DNA from: Priestia aryabhattai B8W22
GTDB taxonomy: Bacteria > Bacillota > Bacilli > Bacillales > Bacillaceae_H
Assembly: GCF_000956595.1 (NCBI RefSeq)
Contig: NZ_JYOO01000027.1
Coordinates: forward strand, 1-64,000
Reading direction: 5' to 3'
Length of the DNA: 64,000 nt
The notes below the pieces were generated by a model that was not told the origin of the DNA, did no database searches, and worked only from the letters and a program-made list of their open reading frames with translations. The position numbers and the translations under genes were made by a program. How positions within the stretch are numbered: position 1 is the stretch's first letter; each line of letters starts with the position of its first letter. Shown in pieces: positions 44,731-53,667 of the stretch.

Positions 44731-45908
44731 CTTTCCACCACCATCGCCATTCCTAAGCCTCCTGCAACGCAAATAGTTGCGAGGCCGTATCGTCTTTTTT
44801 GCTTTTGGAGCTCATGACACAGAGTTGTGATGATTCTTGCCCCGGAGCAGCCTAAAGGATGTCCAAGCGCAATTGCTCCTCCGTTTACATTCACTTTCTC
44901 TGATGTGATGTTCCATTCTCTTAAGCAAGCAATACTTTGGGCGGCAAAAGCTTCGTTTAATTCAATTAAGTCCATATCATCTAAGCTTAAACCGGCTTTA
45001 TTTAAAGCAATTTGTGTAGCCGAAACGGGGCCAATCCCCATTTCCTTTGGTGAGACGCCAGCTGCGGCAAACGACACAATCTTTGCCATAGGTGTTAATC
45101 CGAGGTGCTCAGCTTTTTCTTCCGACATCAGCAGCAGCATCGAAGCCCCATCGTTTCTGCCGGATGAATTTCCAGCCGTCACCGTTCCATTCCTTTGAAA
45201 AACTGCATTAAGCGCACCAAGCTTTTCTTTGCTAGTAAGACGAGGAAATTCATCTGTTGCAAAGTGCCCCATTCCTTTTTTTCCTTCTTTTACAGGCACA
45301 GGGATAATTTCTTCTTCAAACAAACCAAGTTCTATAGCCCGCCTAGCTTTTTCCTGACTATAAAAAGCAAACTCATCTTGTTCCGCGCGGCTAATACTAT
45401 ACTTTTCAGCGAGCCACTCGGCTGTCTGTCCCATCGTAAAAGTTCCGTATAACGTTTCAGGCTGTGATTTTGGCTGACTTTCTGTATTAGAGTCATAGAG
45501 TGTTAAATCACCAACGTGAAAACCGAAACGAGTGCCTACCGTATAGTGCGGTGCTTGAGACATGCTTTCCACTCCTCCGGCTAATACCGCTTCGGCTTGA
45601 CCCGATAAAATGGACATGGCTCCATTCATTACAGCCTGCATGCCTGAGCCGCACTGGCGATGCACCGTATAAGCTGGAATACGTTCAGAGAATTGAGCTT
45701 TCAGCCCAGCTACTCTTGCTATATTAGGAGCATGAGCGCTTTGTTTCGTTTGTCCGACGATAATTTCATCAACAACCTCTGACGTGTATCCGGCTGAAGA
45801 CAAATTGTTTTTCATCACAAGAGAGACTAGTTCTTCCGGAAGCGTATCTGCAAGCGAACCGCCAAACTTTCCAATAGGAGTTCGAAATGCATTTACAATC
45901 ACTGCCAT
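44718..45908 (-). CDS. Acetyl-CoA acyltransferase (thiolase)
   Basis: 396 residues of thiolase family II. The nucleophile is the Cys in HRQCGSGMQAV (about 88), the second Cys-His pair appears in NVNGGAIALGHPLGCSGARI (about 350-375) and ends CVAGGLGMAMV. It cuts 3-oxoacyl-CoA with CoA. Between the CoA-transferase genes and the YodT-like gene, it would yield 4-acetamidobutyryl-CoA and acetyl-CoA; such a thiolase is not part of the B. subtilis yod cluster as I know it. Its ATG overlaps the stop of the preceding gene. Confidence 0.9.
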   Translation of the reverse strand: MAVIVNAFRTPIGKFGGSLADTLPEELVSLVMKNNLSSAGYTSEVVDEIIVGQTKQSAHAPNIARVAGLKAQFSERIPAYTVHRQCGSGMQAVMNGAMSILSGQAEAVLAGGVESMSQAPHYTVGTRFGFHVGDLTLYDSNTESQPKSQPETLYGTFTMGQTAEWLAEKYSISRAEQDEFAFYSQEKARRAIELGLFEEEIIPVPVKEGKKGMGHFATDEFPRLTSKEKLGALNAVFQRNGTVTAGNSSGRNDGASMLLLMSEEKAEHLGLTPMAKIVSFAAAGVSPKEMGIGPVSATQIALNKAGLSLDDMDLIELNEAFAAQSIACLREWNITSEKVNVNGGAIALGHPLGCSGARIITTLCHELQKQKRRYGLATICVAGGLGMAMVVERWTK

Positions 45909-46570
45909 TATGCCGTCACCTCATTGTCTTTACTAAACAATTTAGAAATGTGAAAAGAAGCCTGTGTTTTTTGTTTTACTTCCTCTAAAGAAACACCTGG
46001 AGCTGTTTCAAGAAGTTCAAGACCAAAATCCGTTACCGAAAAGACGGCTAATTCCGTAATAATCATATCGACTCGTCGCTCTGAAGTAAGCGGGTAGGTT
46101 AACTTCCCAACTAGCTTTGACTCTCCTTGACTATTCGTATGAAGAGTCGTAACAATCACTTTTTTTGAGCCTTCTAATAAATCCATGGCTCCCCCTACAC
46201 CAAGAACACTTTTACCAGGAACAGCCCAGTTCGCAATTCGGCCTGCTTCATCTACTTGAAGCACTCCAAGAATCGATACATTCACATGGCCTCCGCGTAT
46301 CATGGCAAAAGAATCGGCGCTGTTAAAAAACGAGGAACCTTCCAAAACCGTGACGGGCAGCTTTCCAGCATTCACAAGTTCTGGATCTATATAATCTTCT
46401 TCAGGAGTAGGGCCAACGCCGAGAATCCCGTTTTCTGAATGTAAAAACACGTGAACATCGGGTGCAATATAATTAGCAACCAGAGTAGGAATCCCTATTC
46501 CTAAGTTCACTACATCTCCGTGACAAAGCTCTTTTGCAGCACGCGCAGCAATATATTCTTTGACGTTCAT
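45908..46570 (-). CDS. yodR: 3-oxoacid CoA-transferase subunit B (YodR-like)
   Basis: 220 residues, CoA-transferase family I beta subunit. The catalytic glutamate is in FLHSENGILGVGP (about 47-60), with GIGIPTLVANYI before it and MDLLEGSKKVIVTT later. It pairs with the subunit encoded just upstream (one base gap) to move CoA onto a 3-oxo acid such as acetoacetate or, here, 3-oxo-6-acetamidohexanoate. Confidence 0.88.
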   Translation of the reverse strand: MNVKEYIAARAAKELCHGDVVNLGIGIPTLVANYIAPDVHVFLHSENGILGVGPTPEEDYIDPELVNAGKLPVTVLEGSSFFNSADSFAMIRGGHVNVSILGVLQVDEAGRIANWAVPGKSVLGVGGAMDLLEGSKKVIVTTLHTNSQGESKLVGKLTYPLTSERRVDMIITELAVFSVTDFGLELLETAPGVSLEEVKQKTQASFHISKLFSKDNEVTA

Positions 46571-46571
46571 C

Positions 46572-47228
46572 TTATTTTTCTCCTTTCACTACGATATAAG
46601 TAACGTATAAATGAGGAGTTACAATTTCTTCAGGAGAAATTTGTCCAACTTCAACCACTTCTTCTACTTCCGCAATCACGATATCAGCGGCCGTTGCCAT
46701 CATTGGATTAAAGTTTCTTGCTGATTTGCTGTAAATAAGATTTCCGAGTCGATCTGCTTTTTTAGCTTTTATAAGAGCTACATCTGCGTGCAGCGATTCT
46801 TGCAAAACATATTTTTTTCCTTTTAACACTCGTTCTTCTTTTCCTTCAGCGAGCTGAGTCCCTACGCTCACAGGCGTGTAAAACCCGCCTATGCCTGCTC
46901 CTCCTGCTCTAATAGCCTCGGACATTGTTCCTTGCGGGATGAGCTCCACTTGAAGTTCTCGTTTTTGATAAGCGTGTACAACTTCAGGATTAGAAGTAAA
47001 ATAAGACCCTATGGCTTTTTTTACTTGTTTTTTTTGAACCAATACACCTAATCCTTTTCCAGGTTCACCGAGGTTATTACTAATAATCTCTAAATCTTTA
47101 AGGTTTGATTTGGCAATCGCTTCAATCAGACTAAGCGGGCTTCCAACAAGACCAAATCCACCTACCATAATGCGTGCGCCATCTGTTATTTTTCCCACTG
47201 CTTCTTCGCGCGTGATGATTTTGTTCAT
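46572..47228 (-). CDS. yodS: 3-oxoacid CoA-transferase subunit A (YodS-like)
   Basis: 218 residues, CoA-transferase family I alpha subunit: IMVGGFGLVGSPLSLIEAI with the CoA-binding glycine run near the start, GGAGIGGFYTPVSVGT (about 112) and a late FNPMMATAADIVIAE. It is the first gene of the long lysine-catabolic operon, with AGGAGG eight bases before the ATG, and follows a large hairpin in the leader (47276-47357). Confidence 0.88.
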   Translation of the reverse strand: MNKIITREEAVGKITDGARIMVGGFGLVGSPLSLIEAIAKSNLKDLEIISNNLGEPGKGLGVLVQKKQVKKAIGSYFTSNPEVVHAYQKRELQVELIPQGTMSEAIRAGGAGIGGFYTPVSVGTQLAEGKEERVLKGKKYVLQESLHADVALIKAKKADRLGNLIYSKSARNFNPMMATAADIVIAEVEEVVEVGQISPEEIVTPHLYVTYIVVKGEK

Positions 47229-47275
47229 TTTATTTCCTCCTTTTCTTTTTATATTTCACAGCGCTTTACACGAAA

Positions 47276-47357
47276 AAAACCAAGCAGGACACAATGACTC
47301 CCCAAAGAAACAGGGATGTCCCCACTCTTTGCAAAGCGTGTGTGTCTGCTTGGTTTT
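47276..47357 (-). terminator. Large hairpin with T7 between the DUF3870 gene and yodS
   Basis: AAAACCAAGCAG (47276-47287) pairs with CTGCTTGGTTTT (47346-47357), and the stem continues through ACACA/TGTGT past a bulged G. On the minus strand T7 follows. The loop of about 45 bases contains a perfect CTTTGCAAAG palindrome and GGGATGTCCC. It may be a simple terminator or a conditional attenuator for the operon. Confidence 0.7.
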
Positions 47358-47406
47358 AATAAGACCATGAAAAGAGGTTGTCTTCTCACTTTATTCTAAC
47401 CAAACG

Positions 47407-47736
47407 CTATGTAATTTTTTGATTTACATTATCCCAGTAACGTTGGATTGCAGCCTGAAGCGCTACGATAATCGCCTGTTGAGATGGAGCAAAATAATAA
47501 TTTTGAATACGTTCAATAAGAGGTTCAATTCCATCTGCAAGGCAGTAACCAATAAGCAGCTTCCGGAAAAAATTTTGCGTCAGCTCCGTAATAAACGTAA
47601 ACTCAGCATTTACAATTTTATGCTCTGTCAGATCCACTTCTAGTACAATTCCCGCATGCTTATACATTTCATACATGGAAGTTCCCTGTGGAGCTTTTGC
47701 ATATCCTGTCACAATGACTGTATTCAGTATTTGCAT
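47407..47736 (-). CDS. DUF3870-family protein
   Basis: 109 residues from the ATG at 47736 (MQILNTVIVTGYAKAPQGTS), ten bases after AAGGAG; the frame is open for 14 more codons without a ribosome site. The pattern VTGYAKAPQGTSMYEMYKHAGIVLEVD and EFTFITELTQNFF is that of DUF3870, a small domain found near CoA-ester and amino-acid catabolic genes. Function unknown. It precedes the lysine operon behind a cre-like site, so it may be its first gene or a separate unit. Confidence 0.82.
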   Translation of the reverse strand: MQILNTVIVTGYAKAPQGTSMYEMYKHAGIVLEVDLTEHKIVNAEFTFITELTQNFFRKLLIGYCLADGIEPLIERIQNYYFAPSQQAIIVALQAAIQRYWDNVNQKIT

Positions 47737-47807
47737 GCCCCTTAATCTCCTTTTAAAAACTATTTGATTACTTCGCACTTTTACAGTAATAATTCTGAAA
47801 GATCAAA

Positions 47808-47849
47808 TGAGATCATCTCATATGCTTTTAGTTATGTAAGTGCTTTCAT
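47808..47849. promoter_or_regulatory. Palindrome and cre-like site upstream of the DUF3870 gene
   Basis: ATGAGATCATCTCAT (47807-47821) is a perfect 15-base palindrome. Next to it, ATGTAAGTGCTTTCAT (47834-47849) differs from the cre consensus at one position and is almost the same as the cre-like site before frlO. Together they point to CcpA control plus a second, unknown regulator. Confidence 0.6.
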
Positions 47850-47950
47850 TTTTAAAAAGATATGTTCTTACACAACTAACATTTCGCCTTTTCTAGACAA
47901 AATCCTTCTTTTCTTTTAAAAAAACTTTCTATTTTTTTATTTATTCTTCT

Positions 47951-48226
<276 letters not shown>

Positions 48227-48236
48227 TTATTACTCA

Positions 48237-49121
48237 TTACCAGCCGCGCTCTTGCATGCGATTTTCTGGTAATAATGATGAAATTTCAATTCCTTTCATT
48301 GCACTTCCTAATCCTTTTGACAAGCTTGCAATCAGTTCATAGTCTTGATAATGTGTTGTTGCTTCGACGATTGCACGCGCAAATTTTTCAGGGTTATCTG
48401 ATTTGAAGATTCCTGAACCAACGAACACACCGTCTGCTCCGAGCTGCATCATTAACGCTGCGTCCGCTGGTGTTGCTACGCCGCCTGCTGCAAAGTTTAC
48501 AACCGGTAAGCGCCCTTCACGTTTAATTTGCAGTAATAGCTCATAAGGGGCACCTAATAGTTTGGCTTCTGTCATTAACTCGTCTTCATCCATGCCTACC
48601 ACTTTACGTACTTGAGCGTTAACTTGGCGCATATGACGCACGGCTTCCACGATATTTCCTGTTCCTGGTTCGCCTTTTGTACGAAGCATGGAAGCACCTT
48701 CACCAATTCGTCTTGCTGCTTCTCCTAAATCACGGCATCCGCATACAAATGGAACCATAAATGTACTTTTGTTAAGGTGATATTCCTCATCAGCTGGAGT
48801 CAGCACTTCACTTTCGTCAATGTAGTCTACACCCATTGCTTCTAGCACGCGTGCTTCAACAATATGGCCGATACGAGCTTTTGCCATAACTGGAATGGAT
48901 ACAGCGTCCATCACTTCTTCAACAATTGTTGGGTCTGCCATACGAGACACGCCGCCTGCTGCACGAATATCAGCTGGAACACGCTCTAACGCCATAACGG
49001 CAACAGCGCCTGCTGCTTCTGCAATTTTTGCCTGTTCTGCATTGATCACGTCCATGATAACGCCGCCTTTTTGCATTTCCGCCATTCCCCGCTTCACGCG
49101 GTCCGTTCCATTTCTCACCAT
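48237..49121 (-). CDS. pdxS: Pyridoxal 5'-phosphate synthase lyase subunit PdxS
   Basis: 294 residues from the ATG at 49121 ([17 protein letters not shown]), the exact family length, with AAGGAGG upstream. The TIM barrel carries the catalytic lysines K81 (in MAKARIGH) and K149 (in [11 protein letters not shown]), the phosphate loop [11 protein letters not shown]-like region and the C-terminal ENRMQERGW. PdxS makes PLP from ribose 5-phosphate, glyceraldehyde 3-phosphate and ammonia from PdxT. No pdxT follows: the next gene is fer. A second pdxST pair is presumably elsewhere. Confidence 0.95.
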   Translation of the reverse strand: MVRNGTDRVKRGMAEMQKGGVIMDVINAEQAKIAEAAGAVAVMALERVPADIRAAGGVSRMADPTIVEEVMDAVSIPVMAKARIGHIVEARVLEAMGVDYIDESEVLTPADEEYHLNKSTFMVPFVCGCRDLGEAARRIGEGASMLRTKGEPGTGNIVEAVRHMRQVNAQVRKVVGMDEDELMTEAKLLGAPYELLLQIKREGRLPVVNFAAGGVATPADAALMMQLGADGVFVGSGIFKSDNPEKFARAIVEATTHYQDYELIASLSKGLGSAMKGIEISSLLPENRMQERGW

Positions 49122-49274
49122 ATTCAATTCCTCCTTTATATGTTCAAACACTTATTATGCAACTTCCATGCCAGTGTTAAAATATAGAAGAAATTAGTGA
49201 AAAGCACTAATTTTTATGCCAAATTATTAAGCGGTTTTTAAAAATTTGGCAGGCGAAAGCCAATTTTTTAAACT

Positions 49275-49313
49275 AAAACAGCTTCCATCCCTATTAGAGA
49301 CGGAAGCTGTTTT
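49275..49313 (-). terminator. Terminator of the acyl-CoA degradation cluster
   Basis: AAAACAGCTTCC and GGAAGCTGTTTT are exact complements around a 15-base loop, starting two bases after the quinone oxidoreductase stop codon. TTTTAGTTT follows on the minus strand. Confidence 0.9.
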
Positions 49314-49314
49314 G

Positions 49315-50301
49315 TTAAGGAACTAACACTAATTTTCCGGTCGTTTTTCTTCCTTGAAGCAGACGATGTACATCTGCTGCTTCTTCAAGTGAAAATGTAC
49401 CGCCCAGCATTAATTTTAACTGACCGGAATTCACGTAGTTTAATAGCTCATGCAGGCTTTGCTGATAAAGTGCTGGTTTTGCCATCATTTGAGGTAAGAA
49501 AAAGCCGAGAACTGCCTGATTTTTTTCCATGAGGCGAGCAGGGTTAAACTTTACAGATTTTCCGCTAGCCATTCCGTAAAAAACGAGGCGCCCAAATGGT
49601 GCAAGACATTGAAGAGATTCATAGAATATATGCCCTCCTACCATTTCTAAAATAATATCGGCTCCTTTTCCTTCTGTTACTTCTAAAATCCGTTTTTCCC
49701 AGCCTGTTTCTGTATAGTTAATCACTTCGTCGGCTCCAAGATTTTTTGCAAGCTCAAGCTTTTCTTTAGAGCTCGCTGTAGCAATAACTTTTCCAGCTCC
49801 AAAAATTTTCGCAAGCTGAACAGCTAAGGTTCCGACACCGCCTGCTGCCGCATGAACGATGACGGTTTCTCCTTTTTCAAGGCGACCCATTGTTTTTAAA
49901 ATATGATAAGCCGTTAGTCCTTGAAGAGGCAAAGCAACCGCTTGTGTTAAATCCACATCGTCCGGCAAAGGAATGAGGCCTCTTGAATCTGCCAGCGTGT
50001 ACTCAGCGTAGCCTGTTGCACGATTAGATCCTAGCAGCGTCACCACTTTTGTCCCTACTTTTATTCCTTTTACATCTTCACCTACTTCGACCACTTCTCC
50101 CGCAACTTCAGAGCCTGGAATAAAAGGCAGCGGCGTTTCGACTACATATGCTCCTTCACGCCGCGCAGCGTCGGCGTAATTAACGCCAATTGCCGCAACT
50201 TTAATGAGCACATCTTTCTTTTTCGGTACAGGGCGTGCAATATCGATAACTTGCAGAACATCAGGTCCTCCGTACTGCGTAAATTGAATGGCTTTCATCA
50301 T
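49315..50301 (-). CDS. Zinc-free MDR quinone oxidoreductase
   Basis: 328 residues (327 if the second ATG is used; both follow AAGGGGG). Medium-chain dehydrogenase/reductase of the QOR type: GroES-like half with GVNYADAARREGAY and PLPFIPGSEVAGEVVEVG, and NADPH fold with VIVHAAAGGVGTLAVQLAK. The zinc ligands of alcohol dehydrogenases are absent. It reduces quinones or enoyl-type substrates. Last gene of the degradation cluster. Confidence 0.88.
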   Translation of the reverse strand: MMKAIQFTQYGGPDVLQVIDIARPVPKKKDVLIKVAAIGVNYADAARREGAYVVETPLPFIPGSEVAGEVVEVGEDVKGIKVGTKVVTLLGSNRATGYAEYTLADSRGLIPLPDDVDLTQAVALPLQGLTAYHILKTMGRLEKGETVIVHAAAGGVGTLAVQLAKIFGAGKVIATASSKEKLELAKNLGADEVINYTETGWEKRILEVTEGKGADIILEMVGGHIFYESLQCLAPFGRLVFYGMASGKSVKFNPARLMEKNQAVLGFFLPQMMAKPALYQQSLHELLNYVNSGQLKLMLGGTFSLEEAADVHRLLQGRKTTGKLVLVP

Positions 50302-50312
50302 AGATCCCCCTT

Positions 50313-51086
50313 TTATTTCCCTTGAAATAGTGGCTTTCTTTTTTCTTTAAACGCAGATATTCCTTCCTGGTGATCCCTCGTTTCTACCATAAGAACTTGC
50401 GTTAGCCTTTCCTGTTCGAGAACTTGTTCTAACGTTAAATGGAATGAATCATTCACAATTTTTTTCATTTTCCCATACGCTTTAGTCGGTCCTTGTGATA
50501 AGCGGCTTGCAAAGGATGTAACCTCATCTTTCAGCTGATTTAACGGCACTACACGGTTTAAAAAACCAGCTTTGTAAGCTGTGTCGGCATCCATAGGCTC
50601 TCCTAAAAATAACAGTTCCTTAGCTCTGTGAGGGCCGACGACCTTTGTAAGAAAGTAAAGACCTCCTCCGTCTGAAATCAAGCCAACTTGAGCAAAGCTT
50701 AATACGAACCGACTTTCTTCTGACGCAATGATAAAGTCAGAAGCGAGAGCTAAATTAAAAGCTGCTCCTGCTGCAAATCCATGAACTGCTGAAATAATTG
50801 GCTTCTCTAAATTTTGCATCGTTAGGATACATTCATTTAAACGGCCGATATGTTCATAAACATCCACTCCGGATGCTTGGCCCATTGTTTTCACATCGCC
50901 TCCGGCAGAAAACGAACGCCCTGCTCCATTTAATATAACCACTTTAATAGACTCATCGCTTTGTGCCTGTTTTATTTCAGCTGTTAACTTTTCAATCATT
51001 TCCTCACTGAATGCATTTAAGCGATCCGGCCGATTTAACGTTAAAGATAAAATAGTCCCCTGCTTTTCTACTACTAAATCACTCAT
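50313..51086 (-). CDS. Enoyl-CoA hydratase/isomerase, PaaG-like active site
   Basis: 257 residues from the ATG at 51086 (MSDLVVEKQGTILSLTLNRP), ten bases after GGAGGG. Crotonase fold: FSAGGDVKTMG oxyanion loop and AAGAAFNLALASDF. The catalytic pair of true hydratases is altered: where the family has a Glu followed later by PG-GGTQ, this protein has FAQVGLISDGGGLYFL, with Gln and Asp, as in isomerases of the PaaG/ECI type. A double-bond isomerase is therefore more likely than a hydratase. It overlaps no neighbour; the SDR stop is 30 bases upstream. Confidence 0.87.
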   Translation of the reverse strand: MSDLVVEKQGTILSLTLNRPDRLNAFSEEMIEKLTAEIKQAQSDESIKVVILNGAGRSFSAGGDVKTMGQASGVDVYEHIGRLNECILTMQNLEKPIISAVHGFAAGAAFNLALASDFIIASEESRFVLSFAQVGLISDGGGLYFLTKVVGPHRAKELLFLGEPMDADTAYKAGFLNRVVPLNQLKDEVTSFASRLSQGPTKAYGKMKKIVNDSFHLTLEQVLEQERLTQVLMVETRDHQEGISAFKEKRKPLFQGK

Positions 51087-51115
51087 AATTCGAATTCCCT
51101 CCTCTTTACTTTGTA

Positions 51116-51877
51116 TTAAACGATAAGCCACCCGCCGTCTACTAACAAATCACTTCCAGTCATATACGATGCCTCTTTAGACGCTGCAAAAGCAATAACG
51201 TTTGCAATTTCTTCTGGTTTACCAATACGCTTTAAAGCCGTATTTTTTTCGATTGCCTTAGTGAAGCGCTCATTTTCAAGTCCAGGCTGTGTTAAAGGTG
51301 TTTCTACGAATCCAGGAGACACAGAGTTTACTCTGACTCCGTGAGGTGCTAATTCAAATGCCATTGCTTTTGTAAAGTTAATTAAAGCAGCTTTAGCAGC
51401 GCTGTAGTGGGGAATTTGTGCACCTGCTTTATGTCCTGAAAGAGAAGCGATGTTAACAATAGATCGATTTCCTCCTACCTCTTCAGTTAACAAAGGAATC
51501 AAATGTTTTGTTACAAGAAATACGCTTGTTAAATTGACGTCCTGCACGTGTTTCCACTGTCCAAGAGTTGTTTCTTTGATGGTTGAATTCACAGATCCGC
51601 CTGCGTTATTAATTAATAAATGAAATTGTCCGTACTTTTCTTTTATAAATTCAGCCAGCTCTTTGACGTCTCTTTCTTTCGTTACATCAGCGGGGAAAAT
51701 ATCCGTGCATTTTCGTTCACACCGTGTGTCAATAGCGGATGCAGCCTGTACTAGTTTTTCTTTCGTTCGCCCGACAAGAATGACGCGAGCGCCTTCTTGT
51801 GCCATTTTCTGAGCAGTCGCTTCTCCAATGCCGCTTCCAGCTCCTGTAATAACAGCTATTTGCCCTTCAAAACGCAT
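51116..51877 (-). CDS. Short-chain dehydrogenase/reductase
   Basis: 253 residues, classical SDR: the cofactor motif TGAGSGIGEATA near residue 11, NNAGG, the catalytic Ser in IASLSG and YSAAKAALI with Tyr and Lys, then NSVSPGFVETPLTQ. The cofactor is probably NADP(H), since a basic GRTK loop follows strand 2. It could be a 3-oxoacyl or 3-hydroxyacyl-CoA dehydrogenase in this cluster. Confidence 0.88.
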   Translation of the reverse strand: MRFEGQIAVITGAGSGIGEATAQKMAQEGARVILVGRTKEKLVQAASAIDTRCERKCTDIFPADVTKERDVKELAEFIKEKYGQFHLLINNAGGSVNSTIKETTLGQWKHVQDVNLTSVFLVTKHLIPLLTEEVGGNRSIVNIASLSGHKAGAQIPHYSAAKAALINFTKAMAFELAPHGVRVNSVSPGFVETPLTQPGLENERFTKAIEKNTALKRIGKPEEIANVIAFAASKEASYMTGSDLLVDGGWLIV

Positions 51878-51888
51878 ATTACCCCTCC

Positions 51889-53667
51889 TTATACAACATA
51901 TCGCCCGCTGTCGATAAATTCCCGGGCGATGTCTCGATTGCGCGTGAACTCTCCTTCACTTTGCAAATCATTCATCCATTTTCCAAGAATTGTACGGTAC
52001 TGTCGGTGTTTTTCACCCGTTAACATCCCGTTTATTAATTGTCGAGCCTGCTTTTCAATTTCAAAGAGCGTTTCACTAACAACTGTTGCTGTGAGCTTGC
52101 TTTTTAACGTTTCTTTTTCTTCTCCATTTCTGGTTACGGCTTTTTCCACGCGTAGCACAGATGACTCCATAGCAAATAGCCCAACAGCAATTTCTGCTAG
52201 TTTCATCAGCGTTTCTTGTTCTTGCGCTAGATTGGCTTGAAACGTTTGGAATGCTGTTCCTAACAAAGCAAGAAACAAATGTCTTGTGGTAATAACAGCC
52301 TGCTTTTCTCGTGCTAGAAGTTCATTTGAAGGTGTTTCCCACTGACCGCTCATCAATTCACTGAGGGCATGCTCTACTTGTTTGCTCAGCTCTATTTCAC
52401 CTTTGCCCGCTTTTTTTAGAAGCTGAGTTGGAAGCAAAAGGCGGTTGATTTCATTTGTACCTTCAAAAATACGATTGATGCGTGAGTCACGATATACTTG
52501 CTCTATTTTATATTCTTGAATAAACCCTGCGCCGCCATGAAGCTGCAGCGATTCATCGGCAATTAAATCAAGAGTTTCCGATCCATACACTTTACATACT
52601 GAACATTCCATTGCAAATTCAGCCAGCTGTTTAGCTACTAACTTATGATTTTCACTTTCATATAAACCACCAAGCGCTTCTTCTAGTAAACCAGCTGTCC
52701 GGTATTGCATAGATTCAGAGGCAAAAATACGCGCTGCCATTTTAGCTATTTTTTCTTTTGAAGCATTAAATTCTGCAATAGCTGTTTTAAACTGCTTGCG
52801 TTCTTTTGTATAAGTCAAAGCAAGTTCAAACGCATATTTCGCTGCGCCCATACACGCAGAACCTAAGTTAAAACGCCCGAGATTTAAGACGTTCAAGGCA
52901 ATCAAGTGACCTTTTCCTACTTCTCCAAGTACGTTTTCTACGGGTACTAAACAATCTTCATAAATAACCGGGCGAGTAGACGACCCTTTAATCCCCATTT
53001 TCTTTTCTTCTGGCCCGAGAGACAGCCCTTCAAAACCTTTTTCTACGATAAAAGCGGTAAAATGTTCACCGTCTACTTTTGCATACGTAATAAATGTATC
53101 TGAAAAAGCAGCATTGGTAATATACTGCTTCGTTCCATTTAATACATAATGCGTTTTTTCAGGATTTAATAGGGCTTTTGTTTGGGCTGCAAGAGCATCA
53201 GAACCTGCTTCTGGCTCTGTCAAACAGTAGGCGCCAATATATTCACCGCTTGCCAATTTAGGCAAGTATTTTTCTTTTTGCTTTTTGGTGCCAAAATACG
53301 TAATAGGAAGTGTCGCAATACATGTATGGTTAGAATGGGCCACCCCATATCCGCTTGTCCGGCCAATGATTTCACCGACGAGTCCTTTGCTTACTTTATC
53401 AAGACCTAATCCTCCATATGCTTCTGGAATACTGTGAGCAAGAAGTCCAAGCTCGCCTGCTTTATGCATTAATTCTACTACTTTATTAAAATCTTGCTGC
53501 TCAATGTCACTGTGGTAAGGGTCGACTTCTTTTTCAATAAACTGCTTTGCTGTCTGAGCGATCATACGATGCTCATCCGTCAAGTCTTCGGGTGTATAAA
53601 CGTGATGCGTAGATGTTTTTTTTAGTAAAAATGATCCGCCTTTTGCTTCGGTTTTCATTTCAGACAT
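51889..53667 (-). CDS. fadE: Acyl-CoA dehydrogenase, FadE-like
   Basis: 592 residues, the size of B. subtilis FadE (YusJ). Acyl-CoA dehydrogenase N, middle and C domains: YCLTEPEAGSDALAAQTKA (about 145), YVLNGTKQYITNAAFSD, QFKTAIAEFNASKEKIAKMA and the catalytic Glu region RINRIFEGTNEINRLL (about 415), followed by the extra C-terminal helices of the long FadE type. It catalyses the first step of beta-oxidation with FAD. The comB-like gene ends inside its start (13-base overlap). Confidence 0.9.
   Translation of the reverse strand: MSEMKTEAKGGSFLLKKTSTHHVYTPEDLTDEHRMIAQTAKQFIEKEVDPYHSDIEQQDFNKVVELMHKAGELGLLAHSIPEAYGGLGLDKVSKGLVGEIIGRTSGYGVAHSNHTCIATLPITYFGTKKQKEKYLPKLASGEYIGAYCLTEPEAGSDALAAQTKALLNPEKTHYVLNGTKQYITNAAFSDTFITYAKVDGEHFTAFIVEKGFEGLSLGPEEKKMGIKGSSTRPVIYEDCLVPVENVLGEVGKGHLIALNVLNLGRFNLGSACMGAAKYAFELALTYTKERKQFKTAIAEFNASKEKIAKMAARIFASESMQYRTAGLLEEALGGLYESENHKLVAKQLAEFAMECSVCKVYGSETLDLIADESLQLHGGAGFIQEYKIEQVYRDSRINRIFEGTNEINRLLLPTQLLKKAGKGEIELSKQVEHALSELMSGQWETPSNELLAREKQAVITTRHLFLALLGTAFQTFQANLAQEQETLMKLAEIAVGLFAMESSVLRVEKAVTRNGEEKETLKSKLTATVVSETLFEIEKQARQLINGMLTGEKHRQYRTILGKWMNDLQSEGEFTRNRDIAREFIDSGRYVV

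Noticed and set aside
51797-52240. Plus-strand frame of 147 codons inside the acyl-CoA dehydrogenase region
   Set aside because: Lies antisense to two well-supported genes (SDR and FadE-like) and has Ser/Phe-rich shadow composition.
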